Assembly (NCBI RefSeq): GCF_014199325.1
Contig: NZ_JACIJJ010000003.1
Location: 62,001-126,000, forward strand
Direction of reading: 5' to 3'
Length of the DNA stretch: 64,000 bases
Origin: Sphingomonas yantingensis
GTDB taxonomy: Bacteria > Pseudomonadota > Alphaproteobacteria > Sphingomonadales > Sphingomonadaceae
This document shows positions 57,469 through 64,000 of this stretch, in pieces. Position numbers and translations under genes: made by a program. The stretch's first letter is position 1. The number at the start of each line of letters is the position of its first letter. The notes under the pieces are model-generated. The model saw only the letters and a list, made by a program, of their open reading frames with translations. It had not been told where the DNA came from and did no database searches.

Positions 57469-58132
57469 GAACCGTCCCGACCTAGCCGACCGCGTCCTCT
57501 TCATCGACGGCGAGGCGCTGATCCTCGACAAGCCCGCCGGGCTGCCCGTCGACGAACCGCGCGACCGATCGCCCAGCGTTGCCGCGATGCTCGATGACCT
57601 GACCTTCGGCTTCAAACGCGCGCCCCTTCCCGTCCACCGGCTCGACCGCGACACCAGCGGCTGCCTTCTGCTCTCGCGCAACCCCAAGGCGCACAAGCGG
57701 TTCCAGCAAGCCTTCGAAAGCGGGCTCGTGGCGAAGCGGTATCTGGCCGTGCTCGCCGGTGTCCCAAGCGAGGAAACCGGCACGATCGACATGGCACTCG
57801 GCAAGGTTTCGACCGTAGAGGCCGGCTGGCGAATCGTCCCCGATCCGCGCGGCAAGCGTGCCGTCACGCACTGGGAAGTGATCCGCGCCGAGGGCGACCG
57901 CTCACTGGTCGCCTTCACCCCGGAAACCGGACGCACGCATCAGATCCGCGTTCACGCGGCCAGCGGCCTCGGCATCCCCATCGTCGGCGATCCGCATTAC
58001 GGGCGGGCGGAGCGCTGCGGGATGCTGCTCCACGCGCAGCGCCTGTCGCTGCCCCGTGAGGGCAAAGCACCGATCGAGGCCGAGGCAACTCTACCCGAGC
58101 GCTTTGCTGCCGCCGGGTTCGGCGAGGACTAA
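57467..58132 (+). CDS. RluA-family RNA pseudouridine synthase
   Basis: The protein has 221 residues from ATG 57467. No S4 domain. The catalytic motif is PVHRLDRDTSGCLLLSR with Asp in RLDRDTSG. LVAKRYLAVLAG and GRTHQIRVHAASG complete the family pattern. The target (23S rRNA or tRNA) cannot be set from sequence. The open frame upstream to 57239 is antisense to the M15 gene and is shadow. Confidence 0.93.
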   Translation: MNRPDLADRVLFIDGEALILDKPAGLPVDEPRDRSPSVAAMLDDLTFGFKRAPLPVHRLDRDTSGCLLLSRNPKAHKRFQQAFESGLVAKRYLAVLAGVPSEETGTIDMALGKVSTVEAGWRIVPDPRGKRAVTHWEVIRAEGDRSLVAFTPETGRTHQIRVHAASGLGIPIVGDPHYGRAERCGMLLHAQRLSLPREGKAPIEAEATLPERFAAAGFGED

Positions 58133-58138
58133 GCCCCG

Positions 58139-59077
58139 ATGCAATTGCCCGACTTCGAAGCCTGGGCGATCTTCGCCTGTGTGGTCGAGCAGCGGTCGTT
58201 CAGCGGCGCGGCGCAGGCGCTCGGGATCAGCAAGGCGACGGTGTCGAAGGCGATCAGCCGTCTGGAGGCGCGTCTGGGCACCGCGCTGTTCCACCGTACC
58301 TCGCGCCGGCTGACGCTGACCGATAGCGGCCGGTCGCTCGCCGAACATGCGCAGCGCATCCTGGCCGAGGGACAGGCCGCCGAGGAAACCGCGCTTGAAA
58401 GCGCACGCGCGCCCACCGGCCTCGTCCGCGTCGCCGCGCCGATGACCTTCGGCATCCGCCACGTCGCGCCCGCGATCGCCGACTTCATGGCCGCGCATCC
58501 GGGGATCGAGGTCGAGCTGGCGCTCTCCGATTCGCGCGTCGACATCGTGGCCGAGGGGATCGACATCGCGCTGCGCATCGCCGACCTGCCCGACAGCTCG
58601 CTACGCGCGCGGCGGCTGTCTGCCGTCACCGCGCATGTCGTCGCCAGCCCCGCCTATCTGGCGCGTGCGGGCACGCCGACGCACCCGGCGCAACTCGCCG
58701 AGCATGCCTGTTTCAGCTACACCAACCTGCCGAACGCCACCTGGCTGTTCCAGGGGCCGGGCGGCGAAACCGCGGCGGTGCGCGCCGCCGGGCCGCTGAT
58801 GACCAATAATGGGGAGGCGATGCTGCCCGCGCTCACCGCGGGGCTCGGCATCGCGCGGCTGCCGGACTTCATCGTCGATCGCGAGCTTGCCTCGGGCGCG
58901 CTGGTCGCGATCCTGCCGGAATGGCGCGCACCTCCGGTCGCACTACACCTGTTGACGCCGCCCAGTCCCCGCCGACCGGCGCGGGTCGAATTGTTGATCG
59001 ACTGGCTTGCCGAACGCTTCCGTAACGTTTGCGAACGAGAAGGTAAGCACGCGGACTCGCGGATTACTGCGCCTTAG
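58139..59077 (+). CDS. LysR-family transcriptional regulator
   Basis: The protein has 312 residues. The N-terminal winged helix-turn-helix (about 1-60) has FSGAAQALGISKATVSKAISRLEARLG. The effector-binding domain (about 90-300) is of the CrgA/DsdC-like group: VRVAAPMTFG, VDIVAEGIDIALRI. The target is unknown; neighbours on both sides are not obvious targets. Its end carries a GACTC site and leads into the ctrA promoter. Confidence 0.93.
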   Translation: MQLPDFEAWAIFACVVEQRSFSGAAQALGISKATVSKAISRLEARLGTALFHRTSRRLTLTDSGRSLAEHAQRILAEGQAAEETALESARAPTGLVRVAAPMTFGIRHVAPAIADFMAAHPGIEVELALSDSRVDIVAEGIDIALRIADLPDSSLRARRLSAVTAHVVASPAYLARAGTPTHPAQLAEHACFSYTNLPNATWLFQGPGGETAAVRAAGPLMTNNGEAMLPALTAGLGIARLPDFIVDRELASGALVAILPEWRAPPVALHLLTPPSPRRPARVELLIDWLAERFRNVCEREGKHADSRITAP

Positions 59078-59117
59078 CGAGAAATTAACCTTTTGGCTTC
59101 AGAGCTGTTTAGGTTAA
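59054..59117 (+). promoter_or_regulatory. Probable ctrA promoter region with CtrA-like half-sites and a GANTC site
   Basis: TTAACC at 59085-59090 and its inverse GGTTAA at 59112-59117 flank a 21-base spacer, in a clearly AT-richer stretch between the LysR gene and ctrA. GACTC at 59054-59058 fits GANTC, the CcrM methylation target. In Caulobacter the ctrA promoters carry CtrA sites and a GANTC site. The half-site spacing here is not the classic TTAA-N7-TTAA. Confidence 0.5.
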
Positions 59118-59189
59118 TGCTGAAGTCCAGCGAGCGGCCGGCCAAAGGGGGCAGTGCGCATCTCGCCACAGGGACAGGGGATCCGGCCG

Positions 59190-59891
59190 ATGCGCGTGTT
59201 GCTGATCGAGGACGAGCCTACCACTGCCAAGGCGATCGAGCTGATGCTCGCGACCGAAGGCTTCAATGTCTATTCGACCGATCTCGGCGAAGAAGGCTTG
59301 GACCTTGGCAAGCTCTATGACTACGACATCATTCTTCTCGACCTGAACCTGCCCGACATGCACGGGTACGACGTGCTGAAGAAGCTGCGGGTCGCTCGCG
59401 TGCAGACGCCGGTGCTGATCCTTTCGGGTGTCGCCGAAATGGATTCGAAGGTGCGCAGCTTCGGTTTCGGCGCCGACGATTACGTCACCAAGCCCTTCCA
59501 CCGTGAGGAACTGATCGCGCGCATCCACGCCGTCGTCCGCCGATCGAAGGGCCATTCGCAGTCGGTCATCAAGACGGGCAAGCTGGCCGTCAACCTCGAT
59601 GCCAAGACGGTCGAGGTCGATGGCGCCCGCGTCCACCTGACCGGCAAGGAATATGCGATGCTGGAGCTGCTTTCGCTCCGCAAGGGCACGACGCTTACCA
59701 AGGAAATGTTCCTCAACCACCTTTATGGCGGGATGGACGAGCCCGAGCTCAAGATCATCGACGTGTTCATCTGCAAGCTGCGCAAAAAGCTGTCGATGGC
59801 GACCGATGGGGACAATTATATCGAGACGGTCTGGGGCCGCGGCTATGTGCTGCGCGATCCGGACGAAACGCCCGAGGCGCAGGTCGCCTGA
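59190..59891 (+). CDS. ctrA: Cell cycle response regulator CtrA
   Basis: The protein has 233 residues from ATG 59190; a start at 59154 adds 12. The receiver ([20 protein letters not shown]) has phospho-acceptor Asp 51 in [15 protein letters not shown]. The OmpR-type winged helix shows [17 protein letters not shown] and [10 protein letters not shown]. The sequence [14 protein letters not shown] is typical of CtrA. It is the alphaproteobacterial master regulator of cell cycle and motility genes. A terminator follows. Confidence 0.96.
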   Translation: MRVLLIEDEPTTAKAIELMLATEGFNVYSTDLGEEGLDLGKLYDYDIILLDLNLPDMHGYDVLKKLRVARVQTPVLILSGVAEMDSKVRSFGFGADDYVTKPFHREELIARIHAVVRRSKGHSQSVIKTGKLAVNLDAKTVEVDGARVHLTGKEYAMLELLSLRKGTTLTKEMFLNHLYGGMDEPELKIIDVFICKLRKKLSMATDGDNYIETVWGRGYVLRDPDETPEAQVA

Positions 59892-59937
59892 CGTTCTGAC
59901 GATCGATGAGCTTCCCCAGAGCGGGGGGAAACGGGGA

Positions 59938-59975
59938 ACGGCGCCGGTTCGGGGGATCCGGCGCCGTTTCTGTTG
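59938..59975 (+). terminator. Rho-independent terminator of ctrA
   Basis: AACGGCGCCGG (59938-59948) pairs with CCGGCGCCGTT (59959-59969) around a 10-base loop, followed by TCTGTTGT. It is about 47 bases after the ctrA stop. Confidence 0.85.
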
Positions 59976-60022
59976 TGACGGCAGCGGCTTGTTAACGGCT
60001 AATCGCTAAGGCTGGCCCCATC

Positions 60023-61219
60023 GTGGAGGCAGCGCTGTACCATACACCGATCGAGCGGGATCAGGCGGCGGAGGCGCCCCTGTCGGCGCGCCTGACGACG
60101 CTGGCCGAGCTCGATGCGACGCATGGCGTAGCCTGGGACGACTGTACTGCTCATGCCGCGGAGCCCAATCCCTTTGCAGAACGCTGGTTTCTCGCAGCGT
60201 CGGCACGGCATCTGGGTGATGGCGGCACCGTCCGCGCAGTCGCGGCGTTTCGCGGCGAGGCGCTGGTCGGCCTGATGCCGCTTGGCATCGAGCCACGCTA
60301 TTACCGTATCCCGTTGCCGACGCTGACCAATTGGGTCCACGCCAATGCGTTTCTCGGCATGCCGCTGCTGCGTGCCGGGGAAGAGGCGGCGGCGATGGCG
60401 GCGATGCTCGCCTGCCTCGACAGGGCACCCGGCCTCCCCCCGCTCCTTCACCTGACCGCGATCGTCGAGGACGGCGCGGCGCACCGCGCCCTGGCGGCGA
60501 TCGCCGATCGCCCCGTCGCGACGGTCATGCGCCATCAGCGCGCGCTGCTGGCCAGCGACCTATCGCCTGCCGCCTATTACGAAGCGACGGTGCGAAAGAA
60601 GAAGCGCAAGGAGTTGAAGCGGCTGGCCGCTCGCCTCGCCGAATTAGGCCCGGTCGGGACGACGCGGCTGACGCCCCGCGACGATCTTGACGAGTGGACC
60701 GCGGCCTTCCTGTCGATCGAGGCCTCGGGGTGGAAAGGCCGTGAGGGATCGGCGCTCGGCAACGACGCGGCCAAGCGCGCGTTCTTCGCCGAGGCACTGG
60801 CCGGCGCACGCGATGCCGGGCGCCTCGAAATGCTGCGCATGGCGGTCGGCGACCGTACGATCGCGATGCTCGTCAACTTCCTTTGCTCCCCTGGCAGCGC
60901 CTCCTTCAAGATCGCCTATGACGAGGATTATGCCCGCTTTTCGCCCGGCGTTCTCATCCAGATCGAGAATTACGGTATCCTAGACGCGCCCGGCATCGAC
61001 TGGATGGACAGCTGCGCCGCGGCCAACCACCCGATGATCGACAGCCTCTGGGCCGAGCGACGCGCCATCGTCCGGCTGACCCTGCCCATCGGCGGCGCGC
61101 GCGGGCGCCTTGCCTTTGCCACGGCGCGCGCGGTCGAGCGCAGCTGGGCCGCGATCAAGGCGCGCCGTACTCCCTCGCATCCCCAGCCACGGAACGACGA
61201 CGATGACGCAGATCTTTGA
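60023..61219 (+). CDS. GNAT/FemAB-like acyltransferase (BioF2-like, Acetyltransf_6)
   Basis: The protein has 398 residues from a GTG at 60023. The length and the segment AYYEATVRKKKRKELKRLAARLAELG, then FLSIEASGWKGREGSALG and FKIAYDEDYARFSPGVLIQIENY, fit the large double-GNAT acyltransferases often called CelD or BioF2-like. The acyl donor and acceptor are unknown. Its end overlaps the next gene by 17 bases, so the two form a pair. The acidic tail NDDDDADL is within the overlap. Confidence 0.82.
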   Translation: MEAALYHTPIERDQAAEAPLSARLTTLAELDATHGVAWDDCTAHAAEPNPFAERWFLAASARHLGDGGTVRAVAAFRGEALVGLMPLGIEPRYYRIPLPTLTNWVHANAFLGMPLLRAGEEAAAMAAMLACLDRAPGLPPLLHLTAIVEDGAAHRALAAIADRPVATVMRHQRALLASDLSPAAYYEATVRKKKRKELKRLAARLAELGPVGTTRLTPRDDLDEWTAAFLSIEASGWKGREGSALGNDAAKRAFFAEALAGARDAGRLEMLRMAVGDRTIAMLVNFLCSPGSASFKIAYDEDYARFSPGVLIQIENYGILDAPGIDWMDSCAAANHPMIDSLWAERRAIVRLTLPIGGARGRLAFATARAVERSWAAIKARRTPSHPQPRNDDDDADL

Positions 61220-62066
61220 CGACGGCGCGCGGGCGACCTTCGACGCGCTCTATCCCGAAACCGCGGGCAAGCTGACCCATCGCCTGGTCGGGCACAAATT
61301 GTTCGAACTCGAGTCGCTCGTCGGCCTTGCCCAGCGGATGCGGCCGGTCGATGTCGAACAGAATCTCGCGGACCTGCCGATCGGGGTCGATCCGGACAGC
61401 GTTCGCGACAACGGTCTCTCGTTCGCCGACACGATCCGGTCGATCGAGGAAAACGGGTCGTGGATGGTGCTGAAGTTCGTCGAGCAGGACCCGGCGTACA
61501 AGACGCTGATGGACGAGGTGCTGGACGAGATCGCCACCCTCGCCGCGCCGTCGACAGGGCCGATGCTGAAGCGGGAGGCATTCATCTTCGTCTCCTCACC
61601 CAATGCGGTGACGCCCTTCCACTTCGATCCCGAGCACAACATCCTGCTGCAACTGCGCGGGACCAAGACGATGACCGTCTTCGACCCCGCCGACCACGAC
61701 GTGGTGAAGCCGGAGGCGCACGAAGCCTTCCACCGCGGCGCGCACCGCAACCTACCCTTCCGCGACGAGATCAAGGACCGCGGCCAGCCGATTACGATCG
61801 TGCCGGGCGAGGCGATCTACGTGCCGGTCAAGGCGCCGCACTGGGTCCAGAACGGCCCAGCGACCTCGGTCTCCTTCTCGATTACGTGGCGCTCCGAGTG
61901 GAGCTATCGTGAGCAATATGCGCACAATCTCAACGCGATGATGCGCGATGTGGGCCTGTCGCCCTCAGCGCCCAAGCGGTATCCGTCGCAGAACCTCGCC
62001 AAGTCGACCGCCTACCGCGCCATCGCCAAGGCGCGCCGCGTGGTGGGGATCGACAAGGCGGGCTGA
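61203..62066 (+). CDS. Cupin-like / JmjC-type dioxygenase-fold protein
   Basis: The protein has 287 residues from ATG 61203. The double-stranded beta-helix carries VTPFHFDPEHNILLQLRGTK (His and Asp metal ligands) and the distal AIYVPVKAPHWVQNGP (His). This fits Fe(II)/2-oxoglutarate hydroxylases of the JmjC/cupin_8 group. The GNAT-like enzyme before it could supply or use the same substrate. Its stop is two bases from the metC-type stop on the other strand. Confidence 0.85.
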   Translation: MTQIFDDGARATFDALYPETAGKLTHRLVGHKLFELESLVGLAQRMRPVDVEQNLADLPIGVDPDSVRDNGLSFADTIRSIEENGSWMVLKFVEQDPAYKTLMDEVLDEIATLAAPSTGPMLKREAFIFVSSPNAVTPFHFDPEHNILLQLRGTKTMTVFDPADHDVVKPEAHEAFHRGAHRNLPFRDEIKDRGQPITIVPGEAIYVPVKAPHWVQNGPATSVSFSITWRSEWSYREQYAHNLNAMMRDVGLSPSAPKRYPSQNLAKSTAYRAIAKARRVVGIDKAG

Positions 62067-62068
62067 GA

Positions 62069-63271
62069 TCAGCCGGCCGCCGTGAACCGCGCGAGGCCCG
62101 CCTCCAGATCGGCGATCAGGTTGTTCGTATCCTCCAGCCCGATCTGGAGCCGGATCATCGGCCCCTCCGCCTTCCATTGAGTGACCGTGCGATAATGCTG
62201 CGGGTCGATCGGCAGCGCGAGGCTCTCATACCCGCCCCAGCTATAGCCGATGCCGAAATGCGCGAGCCCGTCGATCATCGCGACGCGGCCCGCATCGCTG
62301 CCGCCTCTTAGCACCACGCTGAACAACCCCGCCGGCCCGGCGAAGTCCCGCGCGAACACCTCATGCCCCGGACAGTCGGGCATTGCGGGGTGCAACACCC
62401 GCGCCACTTCCGGCCGTCTCTTGAGCCATTCGGCGATGGCGAGCGCCGACCGCCCCTGTTCGTCGAGCCGCAGCTTCATCGTACGCAGGCCGCGGCTACC
62501 CAGCCACGCATCGTCGGGACTGACGCACTGGCCGAGCTGATAGGTCGCGCTCCGCAGTGCCTCGAACCGGCCCGGTCCTGCCGTAACCGACCCCAGCATC
62601 ACGTCCGAATGGCCGACGACGTACTTGGTGCAGGCAAGGATCGTGTAATCCACCCCGCGCGCGATCGCCGGGAAGAGGAGCGGCGTCGCCCAGGTATTGT
62701 CGAGCAGCGTTACGATGCCGCGCGCCTTCGCCGCGGCAACGATCGCCGGCACGTCCTGTACTTCGAACGTCAGGCTGCCAGGGCTTTCCATGAAGATCGC
62801 GCGTGTCGCCGGGCCGATCAGGTCCGCGATCCCCGCGCCCACCAGCGGATCGTAGAAGCGCGTGGCGATCCCCATCCGCTTGAGGATGCCGTTGCCGATC
62901 GAGCGTGTGGGGTCATAGGCGCTGTCCGGGATCATCACCTCGTCGCCGGGCGACAGCACCGCCAAGAGCGCGGTCGCGATCGCCGCCACGCCGGAGGGAT
63001 AGAGCAGCGTTCCCTCCGCCCCCGGCTCCAGCTCGGTCAGCGCGTCGGCAAGGCTCCACTGCGTCGGCGTGCCCCGCCGGCCGTAGAACAGCCGATGCGT
63101 CGTATCGCGCCGCGCATTGGCGCGCAGGTCGGCCACGTCGTCGTAGAGGATGGTGGAGGCACGCCAGACCGGCGGATTGACGATCCCCTGCGTCCACTCC
63201 TCCCGCCGCCCGGCCTGGACCACGCGCGTGGCGTCGGTGATCGGGGCGGCAGGGTCACGGGGCTTGGTCAT
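62069..63271 (-). CDS. metC: Cystathionine beta-lyase (Cys/Met metabolism PLP enzyme)
   Basis: The protein has 400 residues from ATG 63271; a start at 63307 adds 12. The PLP enzyme motifs YPSGVAAIATALLA, MESPGSLTFEVQDVPAI, LLDNTWATPLLF and the lysine in ACTKYVVGHSDVMLG are clear. IEVQD-type and GYSWGGYESL features point to MetC more than to cystathionine gamma-synthase. It forms homocysteine from cystathionine. Confidence 0.92.
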   Translation of the reverse strand: MTKPRDPAAPITDATRVVQAGRREEWTQGIVNPPVWRASTILYDDVADLRANARRDTTHRLFYGRRGTPTQWSLADALTELEPGAEGTLLYPSGVAAIATALLAVLSPGDEVMIPDSAYDPTRSIGNGILKRMGIATRFYDPLVGAGIADLIGPATRAIFMESPGSLTFEVQDVPAIVAAAKARGIVTLLDNTWATPLLFPAIARGVDYTILACTKYVVGHSDVMLGSVTAGPGRFEALRSATYQLGQCVSPDDAWLGSRGLRTMKLRLDEQGRSALAIAEWLKRRPEVARVLHPAMPDCPGHEVFARDFAGPAGLFSVVLRGGSDAGRVAMIDGLAHFGIGYSWGGYESLALPIDPQHYRTVTQWKAEGPMIRLQIGLEDTNNLIADLEAGLARFTAAG

Positions 63272-63320
63272 GTGCGCGGTGGTAGCGGCGGCGGGGAGCC
63301 CGGACAATCGCTCACATTCC

Positions 63321-63409
63321 CCGTCATCCCGGCCTTGAGCCGGGATCCCGCCTCTTCTGCCTCAACGTCCAAGAAGAAGCGGGACCCCGGATCAAGTCCG
63401 GGGTGACGG
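63321..63409. repeat. Long palindromic intergenic repeat, copy 2
   Basis: The arms CCGTCATCCCGGCCTTGAGC... and ...GATCAAGTCCGGGGTGACGG pair imperfectly over about 30 bases, including CCCGC/GCGGG inner arms. It shares most of both arms with the copy at 4601-4680 but differs in the loop. It lies between the metC-type gene and the sulfurtransferase gene, both on minus. Confidence 0.85.
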
Positions 63410-63416
63410 AAGCGCC

Positions 63417-64000
63417 TTACCCCGTCGCCTTCGGCGTATCCTTGTCGGTGCCCCATTCGGACCAGCTGCCGTCGTAGAGCGCCGCTTTCTGTCCCAGGAG
63501 GTGCAGCGCGAAGGCAAGAACCGAGGCGGTGACCCCCGAGCCGCAGGTGGTGACGATGGGCTTCTCCACATCGACCCCCGCCGCCTCGAACGCCGCGCGC
63601 AGCTCGTCCTTCGACTTGTAGGTGCCGTCGGCATTGAACAGCCGCGCGATCGGCACATTCGCCGAACCGGGGATATGGCCCGATGCGGTCCCCGCGCGCG
63701 GCTCCGGCTCCTCGCCCGAAAAGCGCGAGGCGGAGCGGGCGTCGACCACCTGCTCGGCCTTGCTGTCCAAATTCGCCTTCATGTCCGACAGGCTGCGCAC
63801 CGCGCTGCGGTCGTCCCAGACGGTGAAGTGGCGGTGACGCAGCGTCTCGCGCCCGCTTTCGGTCGGGCGCCCCTCGGCCAGCCATTTGGCGAGCCCGCCA
63901 TCAAGGATCGCGACATCGTGCGCGCCGAACGTCTTGAGCATGAACCAGCCGCGCGCCGCGGTCTTGTAGGGGGAGTTGTCGTAGAGGACGATGCGGCTGC
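63417..64000 (-). CDS. sseA: 3-mercaptopyruvate sulfurtransferase, C-terminal part (cut by window edge)
   Basis: About 194 codons are in the window; the start lies beyond the right edge. The end of the first rhodanese domain has LYDNSPYKTAARGWFMLKTFG and ILDGGLAKWLAEG. The second domain has VVDARSASRF, ASGHIPGSANVPI and the active loop TTCGSGVTAS with the catalytic Cys. CGSGVTA is the mercaptopyruvate type rather than the thiosulfate type. It moves sulfur from 3-mercaptopyruvate to acceptors. Confidence 0.93.
   Translation of the reverse strand, partial: SRIVLYDNSPYKTAARGWFMLKTFGAHDVAILDGGLAKWLAEGRPTESGRETLRHRHFTVWDDRSAVRSLSDMKANLDSKAEQVVDARSASRFSGEEPEPRAGTASGHIPGSANVPIARLFNADGTYKSKDELRAAFEAAGVDVEKPIVTTCGSGVTASVLAFALHLLGQKAALYDGSWSEWGTDKDTPKATG

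Overview
The window is a GC-rich, gene-dense piece of a chromosome from a sphingomonad (Alphaproteobacteria, Sphingomonadaceae, most like Sphingomonas). The assignment rests on gene order and on taxon-typical details: a dusB-ntrB-ntrC-ntrY-ntrX-hfq-hflX cluster, an IspD-IspF fusion, CtrA, an Hfq made of two Sm domains, an RcnB-family small protein, a skp-fabZ junction without lpxD, lpxA or lpxB, and palindromic intergenic repeats. No transposase, integrase, phage gene, CRISPR array or rRNA is visible. About 72 protein genes and one tRNA are supported. Most are core genes.

Layout. 1-2151 (minus): rod-shape genes mreB-mreC-mreD, divergent from mutL (2301-4079). 4080-5280: a small accessory patch with a conserved-type small protein, a vestige of the mutL 3' end, a long palindromic repeat, a DUF962 membrane protein and a possible 25-residue peptide. 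5281-7052 (minus): rpsF-rpsR-rplI and a frameshifted rcnB-like gene. 7218-11808 (plus): fabD-fabG-acpP-fabF-mltG, the fatty acid elongation set plus a septal glycan terminase. 11813-13554 (minus): a low-GC membrane protein and icd. 13701-15220: psd-pssA. 15658-27036 (plus): the long translation and envelope series rpsB-tsf-pyrH-frr-uppS-cdsA-dxr-rseP-bamA-skp-fabZ-rpmE. 27081-29003: a PilZ protein, a secreted-type hypothetical protein and a CurA-like reductase, then tRNA-Ser(UGA) on minus.

29202-38378 (plus): mltB-SPOR-dacA-tmk-holB-metG-tatD-MBL-aspartic protease-mazG, a nearly gapless series joining peptidoglycan turnover, nucleotide and replication functions. 38380-47502 (minus): dusB through hflX, holding two two-component systems for nitrogen and redox control and the RNA chaperone Hfq. 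47595-49809: ispDF, a periplasmic hypothetical protein and cinA. 49749-51157 (minus): a COQ10/RatA-like protein and lipA. 51289-55469: carbonic anhydrase, aspS (minus), rnd and an I78 inhibitor lipoprotein. 55474-57468 (minus): mntP with an apparent manganese riboswitch, a beta-rich hypothetical protein and an M15 peptidase lipoprotein. 57467-62066 (plus): an RluA-family synthase, a LysR regulator, ctrA with CtrA-like half-sites, and a GNAT-like/JmjC-like pair. 62069-64000 (minus): a cystathionine beta-lyase-type gene and the 3' part of a mercaptopyruvate sulfurtransferase gene cut by the window edge.

Compaction is extreme. Many adjacent genes share a 4-base stop/start overlap of the form NTGA, and ATGA, GTGA and TTGA all occur. 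At two further junctions (hfq/hflX and dusB/ntrB) the same geometry gives CTGA, which suggests CTG start codons. I see no self-contained novel defence or mobile system. The most interesting items are the tandem Hfq, the CTG-start candidates, an NtrX without the sigma54-contact loop, the CtrA-like sites, the mutL-tail vestige, the mntP riboswitch and the absence of lipid A genes beside fabZ.
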